A stretch of DNA of 64,000 nucleotides from Simmondsia chinensis (GCA_018398585.1 JAGTTD010000015.1:3105001-3169000), one strand, 5' to 3'. Positions 1 through 11,368 are shown, counted from the stretch's first letter. Numbers and translations are program-made. The notes: generated by a model not told the origin, from the sequence alone.

Positions 1-1723
1 CACCCACCATCGCACCTTTGTCGCCCTTGGTCATGGCATCGGTCCCAGCCTAGTTGCCCTCGGATACAGCACCGGCCTTGAAACCTGTGGCATCTCCTCT
101 AGCACTTGAGGGCCACCCTATGCGCACCCGTCTCAGAGATGGTATTCGTAAATTCAAGCACATACTTTCCCTCAATTCGATTGTAGTAGTCCAGGAACCC
201 ACCTGTTTTTCACAGGCTATTAAAAACCCTCAGTGGCAGGAGGCCATAGCTGAGAAATTTAATGCGCTTCTTTTAAATCAGACATGGGAACTTGTACCTC
301 CTTTTCCTGCTCAAAATGTTATTGGAAGCACCTGGAAATATAAAGTCGAGTATAAACCCGATGGCTCTGTTGATCGCTTCAAGGCTCGTCCTGTTGCACA
401 AGGTTTTCACCAGCGTGAAGGCCTTGATTATTTTGAAACATTTAGCCCCGTTGTCAAACCAACCACCTTCAGGTTTATTCTTGCACTGGCTATCACCAAC
501 TCCTGGTCCATTGCCAACTTGACGTTAAAAATGCGTTTTTACACGGTTTTCTACATGAAGAGGTATACATGTGTCAACCACTTGGTTTTGTACACCCCAA
601 ATTTCCAACGCATGTTTGCCGTCTGCGAAAGGCCTTATATGGCCTGAAACAGGCACCTCGAGCTTGGTTTCACAGGATTAGTTCGTTCCTTTACAGTCTT
701 GGGTTGTATTACAGTAAGGCAGGTCCCTCTCTTTTCATTCATCGCTCGCCTACCAGCATTGTGTGTCTTCTACTATATGTGGATGACATAATATTGATTG
801 GCTCGCACCCGGATCTCCTTACCAAGTTCATTGCCTTTTTATCCACTCAGTTTTCTACGAAGGACCTTGACCAGCTGCACTACTTCCTTGGTATTGAAGC
901 GCATCGCGCCTGACATGGCTTGTTTCTCACCCAGCATAAATACACCCTAGACCTTCTGGGAAAACATGACATGCTTGATGCCAAACCTATTCAGACTCCC
1001 ATTCCTGCCCAGGTTCAACCTTCCGAGGGTGACGGGGTGCCACTTGAGGATCCCACCATGTTTCGTAGTGCTGTTGGTGCTCTTCAGTAACTTACTATGG
1101 CTCAACCCGACATCTGCTATGCTGTTAACAGTGTGTTCCAGTACATGCATGCTCCGACGACTTTCCATTGGCAAATGGTGAAATGCATTTTATGATACCT
1201 AAAGCTCACTCCTGATCATGGCCTCACTATTACGCCTGGTTCCTGCACTACAGTCACTGCCTACGTTGATCCTGACCGGGGTGGGTGTCTTGACACTCGC
1301 CGCTCTACTACTGGGTTTGCCCCCTTCTTTGGACCCAATCTCATCTCCTAGTGTGTCAAAAAGCAACCAACGGTTGCTAAGTCCACCACTGAATCCGAGT
1401 ATCGAGCTGTGGCTAAGCTCGTGGCTAAGTATGACTGGATCCGCTATCTTATGCTTGACCTTGGATTGCGCCATTATGGTCCCATTCTTATTTACTATGA
1501 CAATGTGTCTACTACATACTTGGCTGCGAATCCCATCTCTAATGATCGCAGTAAACATGTTGATGTTGATTTTCACTATGTACAAGAGAAGGTGGCCAAG
1601 GGTAATATCCAGGTTTGATACACGCCTACCATCAAACAGGTTGCTGATATCTTCATGAAAGAGTCGGCTACTGATCGATTCCGCTTCCACAAAGCCAATC
1701 TGCACGTTGGTCCCAGCTTGTAG
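1..1723 (+). mobile_element. Ty1/copia retrotransposon pol remnant (reverse transcriptase and RNase H), decayed
   Basis: This is the 3' half of a copia polyprotein, broken by frameshifts and stops. The N-terminal part of the RT domain reads from about 200 to 520 and contains WQEAIAEKFNAL and GSTWKYKVEYKPDGSVDRFK. The frame then shifts. RT continues at 569-913 with [11 protein letters not shown] and the catalytic YVDD at 776-787, and ends in TGA at 911-913. The connection domain is readable only across further stops at 914-1400. RNase H follows at about 1409-1618 with IYYDNVSTTYLAANPISNDR. The frame ends at TAG 1721. Integrase and gag would lie left of the window. It cannot encode a working protein. 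No LTR is recognisable downstream. Confidence 0.92.
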
Positions 1724-1940
1724 CCATGACTAGATCTCCAACTTTGCAGCAATTAGTCTTGTGCTTGTAGCCTAGATCATAACATAACAGGATTTCACGC
1801 GTGGTCAGGGTTCAGGTTCTACCCAACCGTGAACCCAATCTTTTACGTAAATTAATATTGAATTAGGAGTAACAAAGGAATTAAGTAGTACTAATGAGAT
1901 AACCAATGCTACACTTAGGGTGCTAAGATAGGTTATGCCT
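1724..1940. other. No gene seen between copia remnant and palindrome
   Basis: AT-rich sequence without an open frame. It may be further LTR sequence of the left palindrome arm that has no partner on the right, because another element sits at the right arm's outer end. Confidence 0.5.
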
Positions 1941-2309
1941 TTAGACTAGTTCATTACCCTAAACCCTAATTTATATATTAACCCAAGCTTAAAGCTTGTA
2001 GCCTAAGTCCTTCAAATTAACGTTCTAAGTAAAATATAATAACGGTATATGTGTTAAGCTACCCAAAATTCACTCCCTAAACTAAGCTCAATTAAATTGA
2101 CACATTTACTTTATATTCAATTTTATTAATTTAGCCAACAATTTATTCAAACAACAAAAAAAATCCAAAAATTCAAATTGCTCGTTAACCACTAAGTCTA
2201 ACTTAACACGATTCCCTGTGGATACGACCCGTATACCCGACAAAGCTACACTATCTCGTACGCTTGCGAGTAGACGGTTTTAAAACACACTTTAAAATCA
2301 CATCAAGTT
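1941..2309 (+). repeat. LTR 3' part of the left-arm gypsy element
   Basis: Non-coding sequence directly upstream of a primer binding site, and therefore in the LTR position. It matches the reverse complement of 10725-11092, including the stretch 'tacgacccgtatacccga' before the site. No second copy (3' LTR) is recognisable 3' of the protease region in either arm. Confidence 0.6.
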
Positions 2310-2311
2310 TT

Positions 2312-2328
2312 TGGCGCGTTGCCGCGGA
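2312..2328 (+). other. Degenerate tRNA-Asp primer binding site, left arm
   Basis: 'tggcgcgttgccgcgga' is one deletion and one mismatch away from TGGCGCCGTTGCCGGGGA, the complement of the 3' end of plant tRNA-Asp that primes Athila-like Ty3/gypsy elements. It sits about 350 bp upstream of the gag start. Confidence 0.8.
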
Positions 2329-2677
2329 ATCGGTAGGCAAAGTTGATTAGAAATTAACGAGTTATTTTCTATTTTTTTGATTTTTATTTCTATTTTATTT
2401 GTTTTCAAAAAAAAAGAACCAACTTATTTTTTCATTAGATTTTTGTTTTATACACAATTTTTATATAGTCTTTTAACTCCCTCTTTTACATAATCTTTGA
2501 TAAAATCTTTTAAAATCCTCTTTACCCGATTTCAAGATTGTTTTTAATTTTTATTTTCATTTTATTTTGTTTAAAAGAATTTATTCATTTTTCAATAGTT
2601 CGTTTTTATGTTTTTTTCATTTCTCGTTTATTTTATTTATTTATTTAATTTTTTTTATTTTAATCAGTTTTATTAGT

Positions 2678-4042
2678 ATGGCTGATTTCGCACCACGCAC
2701 GATTGGGGACCACTTCATTCCCCAAACGTATGTCGCACCCACCGGGGTTACGTTACCTGCCGTGGGTAATGTCAACTTCGAGCTTAAACCTGAGATCAGC
2801 AACATACTTCCCATTTTCTACGGGAAGCTAACTGAGAGCCCATATGAGCATCTTGATGTATTTATGGAAATTTGTGAAACTTGTCACTATCAAGGTGTCT
2901 TGACAGATGCTGTTAGACTACGCCTTTTTCCATTTTCGCTAAAAGACGCAGTTAAGAGGTGGTTTCAATCATTACCCAGGGGTGAAATCACCACTTGGAA
3001 TGACCTCCAACAACTCTTTCTAGTCAAATTTTTTCCTAAAGCCAGAACAATGGCTATTAAGCGCGCAATAAATAGTTTTCAACAAAAGGACCACAAGCAA
3101 TTTCACGAGAGTTGGGACAGGTTCAAGGAGCTTCTTAAAAGCTGTCCCCACCACGGGTCTTCCAAGTGGGCTCTTGTGCAGAATTTCTATGATGGTCTCA
3201 CGGCTTCCAACAAGCAAATGGTTAATGCTTCATACGAGTAAGCATTTAACCAACAAAATGAGGGCGAGGCGTGGACGCTATTTGAGTGCCTCAACGAACA
3301 CTCTCTCGACCAAGCCTCTTTTGTGAGGGTAGTTAAAGGGGACACAAGCGGTGTCTACTAAGTAGCACCTACCGATGACATTAACCTTCGACTGGACGCC
3401 CTTAGCAGGAAGATGGATCAGCTTATGAACTTGCATGTGTATCCTACTAATGTGTGCCAAGTCTATGCAGCTGAGTTATCGAGTGGTACTACTCCGTATG
3501 GCATTTGTTCGGGTGAGGACCATTTTGTGCTTAATTGTTTATATGCGTCACAATTTTTCAAATATGTACAGGAACAGGTTCATACAGCTCAAGGATATTC
3601 GGGAAATAGCGACCCGTTCTCCAACACCTACAATCCTGGGTGGCGCGATCATCCGAACTTCTCGTGGAAGCAAAACGCCAATCATAATCAACCCATGAAA
3701 CAACAAGAACCCGGCTTTGTAGGTAACGCGCACCCTCCCATTCTGCAGGGAGGGCACATGTATGATACTCGACCTCACTCCAATGCTACCCATGATAACC
3801 CTCCTTCCCCACCTCCAGGATATACTTCACAATTTCAAGAGCGTATGCTCTACTTTATGGAAGACACCACACAACTGGTTCGGTCTCACTCTCAGTCTAT
3901 AGCTAGATTAGCAGACCATATAGGACAATTGGCCCAAGCACTTCACAAGCTAGAGGAAGAGAGGTTACCCTCCCAACCTCTCACACTTCCAGTAGGGTCA
4001 ACTAGCTCTAGCCCAAACTTGCCCCCTCACGAGCAAGTTTGA
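2678..4042 (+). pseudogene. Gypsy (Athila-like) gag, left arm, disrupted
   Basis: Retrotransposon capsid protein. The start at 2678 (MADFAPRTIGDHF) is preferred over the upstream ATG at 2567, because 2567-2677 encodes a low-complexity Phe-rich stretch in the AT-rich leader and the right arm also has its start at the equivalent site. The capsid core includes LRLFPFSLKDAVKRWFQSLP and TASNKQMVNASYE. Stops at 3239 (TAA) and about 3359 break the frame, then it resumes to 4042. The zinc knuckle reads YGICSGEDHFVLNC, so its first Cys is lost (the right arm keeps it). The C-terminal part is Pro/Gln-rich. Homologous to the minus-strand gag at 9123-10432. Confidence 0.88.
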
Positions 4043-4045
4043 GTT

Positions 4046-5027
4046 GTGTTAGTGTCTAGGGAGGGGAACCTTCGAGATGTGGAGGTCAAGGTTGAGAAGG
4101 AGAGCATGGACCCATCTCCCACTACTGACAGAGAGGGCCCACAAGGTAGGTTTTCCGAACCTACTATCCCTTTTCCTTCAGCCCTTAGAGGACCGAAGAA
4201 GAAGGATGACCAAAAGAGGACTGTGCTCATAGACTTATTTAAGGACGTGAAGATCAACTTACAGTTGATTGAAGCTATTAAACACATTCCTATATATGCC
4301 AAGTTCCTCAAGGACCTTTGCACCAAAAAGAAGCGCACAAGCGCATATCCCGAAAAAGGTCCGGCTCACCGAGAAGGTGAGCAGTATCTTAGTATCAGGC
4401 GCCCCACTCAAGTTTCGAGACCCCGGGGCTTTTACAGTTCCATGCGTCCTAGGAGAGTGTTACACGAGCAGAGCCTTGCTAGATCTAGGAGCGAGTGTAA
4501 ACCTCATCCCTTACTCAGTTTTTTGGGAATTAGGTATATGAGACCTTAAGCCAACGAATGTTACACTTTAGTTGGCTGATAGGACAGAGCGAGTACCTCA
4601 TGGGGTAGTGGAAGATGTACTTGTCAAGGTTGACAAGTTTGTCTTCCCTGTTGATTTTCTCGTCTTATATATAGACCCTACTCCTAGGCAAAAGCACAAC
4701 GCTCCCATTATTCTAGGTCGACCGTTCCTAGCAATGGGCAACGTTGTGATTCACTGTAGGACGGGAGTGTTGGAGGTTTCTTTTGGAAATATCAAGGGCA
4801 AATTGAAGGTCTCGAACTTTGTTCGACACCCTGAGACTGAGGACGAGTTGGAATGCTACAGGGTTGATGATATTGACCCTTTGGTAGAGCCAGGTAAGCC
4901 TGATTCTACTAAAAGTGACTATTGTAATAGTGTCCCTGTCTGTGTCGATAGCTGTGCTTCATCACCTATACTTAGTAGGCTAGAGATTTGCGACCTCGAT
5001 GCTGGTAATGTTTTTCTTCTTTGCTAG
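4046..5027 (+). pseudogene. Gypsy linker and retropepsin-like protease, left arm, disrupted
   Basis: The linker (4046-4350) is acidic and includes IDLFKDVKINLQLIEAIKHI. The protease core LLDLGASVNLIP lies near 4476-4510, with Asp at about 4482; DLGAS is the plant Athila/Tat form of the retropepsin active site. The frame stops at 4541 and resumes at 4572 with the flap and C-terminal part (VDKFVFPVDFLVLYIDP, then IILGRPFLAMGNVVI). After about 5027 the frame ends where reverse transcriptase should follow. No RT, RNase H or integrase is found before the post-pol block at 5160-5185. Confidence 0.87.
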
Positions 5028-6500
5028 TCACGGGTCTAGAAATGCTGTTGGGTTTGGAGATCGTCCCTACTGGGTCAACCTGAGTTCTATGGCAGACACT
5101 GCCTCGGATTTTGGTTGATATTGTGCTCTAAACTGCGTCCGACTGAAGACGTTAAACGTAGCGCTCTTGGGAGGCAACCCAACCTACTTTTAATTTTGTT
5201 TTTCCACATGAACTCTCTCAATTGTAGGTCCTTTTATTATTTCTACCATGCTAATTTTGTTTCTCTTTTACTAAACACTTGTATAATCCCTACTTCTAAC
5301 AAGTCCATTTAGTATTCTGTCTTCCATGTCTTCGATTGCAGCTTGCTATTTCTGTCTTTCCTTTTTGGATTTGCTCGCCACGCATAGCTGAATATGCCAT
5401 ACCTCAGGTCATCTCTTTCCTTTCCTTGCTTATATTTACTTTCGTTGATTTGCATTGAGGACAATGCAAGGTTTGGGTTTGGGGATGGCAGACGAGAGCC
5501 AACTTTGTTTGTCCTTTAAGCTTAATTTGGCATAAATTAGCTACATTTTTTAAGGCATAAATGAGTATAAGGGTGTAGTCCAGTTCTGTGATGTACTTTG
5601 ACGATTAGAATGATTATGAGACGAGATTATTGCTAGATTAGACTTTTGAATCTATATTTTTGTCTTTTAACTAGTTAGTGAGATTATTAATTTTCACCCT
5701 TAATCTTGTAACATATCCTACTGTTTGGGTCAAAATAATGGTAATAATTTTAGGAATAGGAATCCACTATTCTACTTCTAACAATGTTGAAATTAATTGT
5801 ACATTTCTTTATCTTAAGTAACCCCTTAAAAAAAGGAAAAAAAGAAAAAAAAATGTGACTGGTTGGTTCTAGTAGCCCCTGTGTCTCGAGCAAGTAAGCC
5901 CGCAGGGGTATCTTAAAACCTGTTACCTTGAGCCAACTGGTTCGGGAGCTGCCGGTCGAAAGCTCGCTACATGGGCCACAGGGAAAGCTTAAGATGAATC
6001 AACTTTATAGTTACTAAAATAAGCATTAAAAAAAAGGGTATGTGGTAACAGATTAGTTTGTGGATCCTTAAGACTCGAGTCATTAGGTCCATAGGGGTCT
6101 CTTAAAATCTAGTACCTTGAGCCAACTAGATCGGGAGCTGCCGGCCAAAAACTCGCTACATGGGTCTGAGGGAGACACACCTAACCAAGCGAAAAAAGAA
6201 AAAAAAAGAAAAAGAAAAAAAGAAAGGGAGAAAACAAGAGAGAAAAGAGAAGCCTTTTGATTTCACTATTGATTAGCGGTGAAGGGTTATGATAACTTAT
6301 TCTTTTACTTATTACCTTTATGTTTTCTTAAAGTCGAAGGGTTTTGAAGTAAGACGAAGGGGAGAGAAGTTCTAAGATCACTCACTAGTAAAAAGACCTT
6401 AATGACGGCGACTTAAGTTAGAACTAGTGCAATAATAACGTCACACAAAGATTCGCTATTCTCAAGTACACTCTCAAATATGATTGAACAATAATTTTCA
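5028..6500 (+). repeat. 3' non-coding region of left-arm gypsy element
   Basis: It contains 'gggaggcaacccaac' (5169-5183), a motif usually found just after the integrase gene of Athila-like elements, and a polypurine-like 'gtttgggtttggggatgg' around 5472-5489. Two diverged copies of one module follow: 5865-5993 and 6062-6178. Both hold 'ccttgagccaact', 'tcgggagctgccgg' and 'ctcgctacatggg'. They are separated and followed by A/G-rich tracts. No gene. Confidence 0.7.
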
Positions 6501-6621
6501 CAAGTGACCTTGAGGTTAAATGCCTGAATCGACTTTTCCCCTAGTATCTAGCTTAAATCGAATCTTGCTTGAGGACAAGCAAGGTGTGGGTTTGGGGATG
6601 TTGGCACCGTTGCCGGGGATT
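6501..6621 (+). other. Palindrome spacer: polypurine tract joined to a tRNA-Asp primer site
   Basis: The only unduplicated part of the palindrome. It holds a polypurine-tract-like 'gtgggtttgggga' (6586-6598) preceded by 'cttgaggacaagcaagg', and four bases later 'tggcaccgttgccgggga' (6602-6619), a one-mismatch tRNA-Asp primer binding site. In an ordinary element an LTR would lie between these two signals. Confidence 0.75.
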
Positions 6622-8073
6622 ATTGTTCAATTATATTTGAGAGTGTACTTGAGAGTAGCGAATCTTTATGTGACGTTATTATTGCACTAGTTCTAACTTA
6701 AGTCGCCGTCATTAAGGTCTTTTTACTAATGAGTGATCTTAGAACTTCTTTCCCCTTCGTCTTACTTCAAAACCCTCCGACTTTAAGAAGACATAAAGGT
6801 AATAAGTAAAAGAACAAGTTATCCTAACCCTTCACCGCTAATCAATAGTGAAATCAAAAGGCTTCTCTTTTCTCTCTTGTTTTCCCCCCTTCTTTTTTTT
6901 TTTTTTTTTTCTTTTTTTCACTTGGTTAGGTGTGTCTCCCTCAGACCCATGTAGCGAGTTTTTGGCGGGCAGCTCCCGATCTAGTTGGCTCAAGGTACTA
7001 GGGTTTAAGAGACCCCTACGGACCTAATGGCTCGAGTCTTAAGGATCCACAAACTAATCCGTTACCACATACCTTTGGTTTTTAATGCTTATTTTAGTAA
7101 CTATAAAGTTGATTCTTCTTAAGCTTTCCCTGTGGCCCATGTAGGGAGCTTTCGACCGGCAGCTCCCGACCCAGTTGGCTCAAGGTACCAGGTTTTAAGA
7201 TACCCCTACGGGCTTACTTGCTCGAGACACAGGGGCTATAAGAACCAACCAGTCACTTTTTTTTTTTTTTTTCAGGGGTTACTCAAGATAAAGAAATGTA
7301 CAATTGATTTCAACATTTTTAGAAGTAGAATAGTGGATTCCTATTCCTAAAGTTATTACCATTAGTTCGACCCAAATAGTAGGATATGTCACAAGATTAA
7401 GGGTGAAAAATAATCATCGCACTAACTAGTTAAAAGAAAAAAATATGGATTCAAAAGTCTGATCCAGCAATAATCTCATCTCATAAACATTCTAATCATC
7501 AAAGTAAATCTCAGAACTAGTTGACAATAAGGGTCACAAACAACCTTATACTCATTTATGCCTTAAAAAATGTAGCTAATTTAAGCCAAATGAAGCTTTA
7601 AAGGACAAATAGAAGTTCGCTCTCATCTGCCATCCTCAAACCCAAACCTTGCATTGTCCTCCATGCAAATTGAAAAAAAATAAATTCAAGCAAGGAAAGG
7701 AAAGAGATGATCTGAGGTGTGACATATTCAGCGACATGTGGTAAGCTAATCCAGAGAAGAAAGATGGAGGTAGCAAGCTGCAATCGAAGACATAGAAGAC
7801 ATGATACTAAACAAACTTGCTAGTAGTGTAGAAATTAAGAGCGTACAAGTGTTTAGTAAAAGAGAAACAAAGTTATCATAGGAGGGATAATAAACGGATC
7901 TACAATTGAAAGAGAGTTCATGCTAAAATAATAATAATAAAAAATAAATAAAATAAAACAAAACTAAAGATAGGTTGGGTTGCCTCCCAAGAGCACTAAG
8001 TTTAACGTCTTCAGCCGGACACAGTTTAGAACACGAGATCAACCAAAATTTGAGGCAATGTCTGCCATAGAAC
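6622..8073 (-). repeat. 3' non-coding region of right-arm gypsy element
   Basis: Reverse complement of 5028-6500. It contains the same paired modules (6930-7050, 7110-7240), pyrimidine tracts, the polypurine-like site near 7625-7650, and the 'gttgggttgcctccc' block at 7974-7988. No gene. Confidence 0.7.
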
Positions 8074-9098
8074 TCAGGTTGATCCAGTAGGGATGATCCC
8101 TAAACCCAACAGCGTTTCGAGACCCGTGACTATCAAGGAAGGAAACATTACCAACGTTAGGGGCACAAATTCTATCCTACTAGATATAGGTGATGAAGCA
8201 CCACTATCGACATAAACAGGGACACTATTACAATCATCACTTTTAGTAGAATCGGGCTGACCTGGCTCTACCAAAGGGTTAATATCATCAACCTTGTAGC
8301 ATTCCAACTCGGCCTTAGTCTCAGGGTGTCGAACAAAGTTCGAGACCTTCAAGTTTCCCTTGAGGTTTCCAAAAGAAACCTCCAACACTCCCGTCCTACA
8401 GTGAATAACAGCATCAGCCGTTGCTAGAAACGGTCAACCTAGAATAATAGAAGCGTTGTGCTTTTGCCTAGGAGTAGGGTCTATATCTAAGACAATAAAA
8501 TCAACAGGGAAGATAAACTTGTCAACCTTGGCAAGTACATCTTCCACTACTCCACAAGGTACCCGCTTTGTCTTTTCAGCCAACTGAAGTGTAACAATAG
8601 TAAGCGTAAGGTGTCCTATTCCCAGTTCCTTAAAAACTAAGTAAGGAATAAGGTTTACACTCGCTCCTAGATCTAGCAAGGCTTTACTAGTGTAACGCTC
8701 TCCTAAGATACATGGAAATGTAAAAGCTCCGGGGTCTCAAAACTTGGGTGGGGCACCTGACACTAAAATGTTGCTCACCGGACCTTTTTCGGGATATGCG
8801 CTTGTGCATGCTTTTTTTTGGTGCAAAGGTCCTTGAGGAACTTGGCATACATAGGAATGTGATTAATAGCTTCGATAAATGGTAAGTTGATCTTCACGTT
8901 CTTAAACAAGTCTATGAGTTTAGTCCTCTTTTTGTCATCCTTCTTCTTCGGTCCTCTAAGGGGCGAAGGAAAAGGGACAGTAGGTTCAGCAAGCCTACCT
9001 TGTGGGCCCTCCCTGTCAGCAGTGGGAGATGGGTCCGTGCTCTCCTTCTCAACCTCGACCTCCACATCTTGAAGGTTCCCCTCCCTTGACACTGACAC
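8074..9098 (-). pseudogene. Gypsy linker and retropepsin-like protease, right arm, disrupted
   Basis: Minus-strand homologue of 4046-5027. The linker is read at 8775-9098 (IDLFKNVKINLPFIEAINHI). The protease core LDLGASVNLIPYLVF begins near 8676 and continues without the left arm's frameshift to IDPTPRQKHNASIILG near 8434. The frame is then interrupted and resumes at 8388 (VSFGNLKGNLKVSNFVRHPE). Like the left arm it runs straight into the post-pol block with no reverse transcriptase or integrase. Confidence 0.87.
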
Positions 9099-9122
9099 AA
9101 CTCGAACTTGCTCGTGAGGGGG

Positions 9123-10432
9123 CTAGTTTGGGCTAAAGCTAGTTGACCCTACTGGAAGTGTGAGAGGTTGGGAGGGTAACCTCTCTTCCTCTCGCTTATG
9201 AAGTACTTGGGCCAATTGTCCTATCTGGTCTTCTAATCTAGCCATAGACTGAGAGTGAGACCGAACCAGTTGTGTGGCGTCTTCCATAAAGTAGAGCATA
9301 CGCTCTTGAAATTGTGAAGTATATCTTGGAGGTGGGGAAGGAGGGTTATCATGGGTAACATTGGAGTGAGGTTGAGTCACGCGTTACCTACAAAGTCGGG
9401 TTCTTGTTGTCTTGTGGGTTGATTATGATTGTCGTTTTGTTTCCACGAGAAGTTCGGATGATCGCGCCACCCAGGATTGTAGGTGTTGGAGAACGGGTCG
9501 CTATTTCCCGAATATCCTTGAGCTGTATGAACCTGTTCCTGTACATATTCGAAAAATTGTGACGCATATAAACAATTAAGCACAGAATGGTCCTCACCCG
9601 AACAAATGCCACACGGAGTAGTACCACTCGATAACTCAGCTGCATAGACTGGGCGAACATTAGTAGGATTCGCATGCAAGTTCATAATATGATCTATCTT
9701 TCTGCTAAGGGCATCCAGTCGAAGGTTAATGTCATCGGTAGCTGTTACTTCGTAGACACCGCATGTGCCCCCTCTAACCACCCTCACAGAAGAGGCTTGG
9801 TCGAGAGAGTGTTCGCTGAGGCGCTCAACTAGCGTCCACGCCTCGTCCTCATCTTGTTGGTTAAATGCTCCCCCGCATGAAGTATTAACCATTTGCTTGT
9901 TGGAAGCCGTGAGACCATCATAGAAATTCTGTACAAGAGCCCATTTGGGAGACCCGTGGTAGGGATAGCTTCTAAGGAGTTCCTTAAATCTGTCCCAACT
10001 TTCATGAAATTGTTCCTGATCCTTTTGTTCAAAATTGTTAATTGCACGCCTAACAGTCATAGTTCTGGCTTTAGGATAAAACTTGATTAGGAACTTTTGT
10101 TGGAGGCCAGCCCAAGTGATGATTTCACCTCTCGGAAGAGACTGAAACCATCTTTTGGCTACGTCCTTTAACGAGAATGGAAAAAGACGTAGCCGAACAG
10201 CATCAGTTGAGACACCTTGATAATGACAGGTTTCGCAAATTTCTATAAACGCATCAAGGTGCTCGTATGAGCTCTCAAGCGGCTTCCCATAGAAAATGGG
10301 AAGCATGTTGATGATCTCAAGCTTAATCTTGAAGTTAACATTACCCACGGCGGGTAGCGTAACTCCAGCGGGTGGGACTTATGTGTGGGGAATGAAGTGG
10401 TCCTCAATCGTATGCGGTGCAAAGTTAGCCAT
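9123..10432 (-). pseudogene. Gypsy (Athila-like) gag, right arm, nearly open
   Basis: Minus-strand gag. The ancestral start is ATG 10432 (MANFAPHTIEDHF), followed by an in-frame TAA near 10381. The frame is then open from 10348 to 9377, 323 residues, covering the whole capsid core (LRLFPFSLKDVAKRWFQSLP) and an intact CCHC zinc knuckle, CGICSGEDHSVLNC. At 9377-9380 a deletion relative to the left arm brings a stop; the Pro-rich C-terminus continues at 9123-9380. It is better preserved than the left copy but still not functional. Confidence 0.88.
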
Positions 10433-10706
10433 TCTAAAAAAATATAACTAAAACAAAAAATAAATAAATAAGTAAAACTAAACGAACAAAGAAAAATAAA
10501 ACAGAAAAATAAACTAATGAAAAATAAATTTTTTTTAAACAAAGAAAAAAATAAAATAAAAAAATAAAACAGTAAAATGAAATAACTAAAAATAAACAAA
10601 AAAAAAAGTAAAGTAATTTTTTTTATTTATTTAGAGTTTTTTCTTAAACAAAAAAAATAAAAAATAAAATAACTTGTTAATTTCAAAATCAACTTGGCTT
10701 ACCGAT

Positions 10707-10724
10707 TCCCCGGCAATGGCGCCA
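10707..10724 (-). other. tRNA-Asp primer binding site, right arm
   Basis: On the minus strand, TGGCGCCATTGCCGGGGA, one mismatch from the complement of the plant tRNA-Asp 3' end. It marks the end of the right-arm LTR (10725-11092). Confidence 0.85.
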
Positions 10725-11092
10725 AAAACTTGACATGTTTTAAAAGTGTGTTTTAAAACCGTCTACTCGCAAGCATACGAGGTCATTGTAACTAAATCGG
10801 GTATACGGGTCGTATCCTCAGGGAATCGGAGTTAAGTTAGATTTTGTTATTAACGAGCAGTTGAAATCGAGTTTTGAGTTGATTTAAATGATTTGTTAAC
10901 TAAAATAGCAAAATTGACGATAAACTAAAAGTGTCAATTTAATTAAAGTTAGTTTAGGGAATGAATTTAGGGTAGCTTAATACGTATCCCGTCATTATAT
11001 TTTACTTAGGACGTTAATTTGAAGGACTTAGGCTACAAGCTCTAAGCCTAGATTAATATATAAAGTAAGACTTAGAGTAATGAACTAGTCTA
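10725..11092 (-). repeat. LTR 3' part of the right-arm gypsy element
   Basis: Reverse complement of 1941-2309, adjoining the primer binding site. Cut at its outer end by the element starting at 11099. Confidence 0.6.
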
Positions 11093-11098
11093 AAAGTA

Positions 11099-11300
11099 GA
11101 ATAAATTACCAAACTGGCACACTTTCGAAAAAAATTTACCAAAATGGCACAGTTTCAAAAATATTTACCAAATTGGCACACTTTACTGTAGCAGAATCAA
11201 CGTACCCCGTTTAAAACGGCGTACGTTGATAATTTTTTTTTTTTTTTTTCAAATGGGGGGACGCCATTTCAAACGGCATCCCCCCATCCATTTTTTTTTT
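11099..11300 (+). mobile_element. One end of a foldback Mutator-like element
   Basis: It begins 'gaataaattaccaaactggc' and repeats 'accaaa(a/t)tggcac' three times before 'actttactgtag', then turns into a CG-rich stretch with 'aaacggcgtacg'. This is the same terminal layout as the complete element at 29881-30757. The partner end was not found, so this copy is truncated. Confidence 0.65.
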
Positions 11301-11368
11301 TAAATTTTAATATTATTAATATTATTTATTTTTTTAGATGGGTTAAATAAGGGTATTTAAAATTAATA

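Larger units (their letters stand above)
1941..11092. repeat. Imperfect 9.1-kb palindrome of two head-to-head pol-less gypsy elements
   Basis: The sequence from 1941 to about 6500 reappears as its reverse complement from about 6622 to 11092. Matching landmarks, in mirrored order, are the outer 'tttagactagttcatta', the tRNA-Asp primer binding sites (2312 and 10707), the AT-rich leader, gag, protease, the 'gggaggcaacccaac' block (5169 and 7974), and the polypurine-rich repeats around 5865-6190 and 6930-7240. By eye the arms are roughly 85% alike in gag. A spacer of about 120 bp (6501-6621) is not duplicated. The origin may be two opposed insertions of one family or an aberrant reverse-transcription product; the sequence alone does not decide. 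Confidence 0.9.

Noticed and set aside
2567..2677. Upstream ATG of the left gag
   Set aside because: The extension is low-complexity leader translation; the right arm begins at the position equivalent to 2678.
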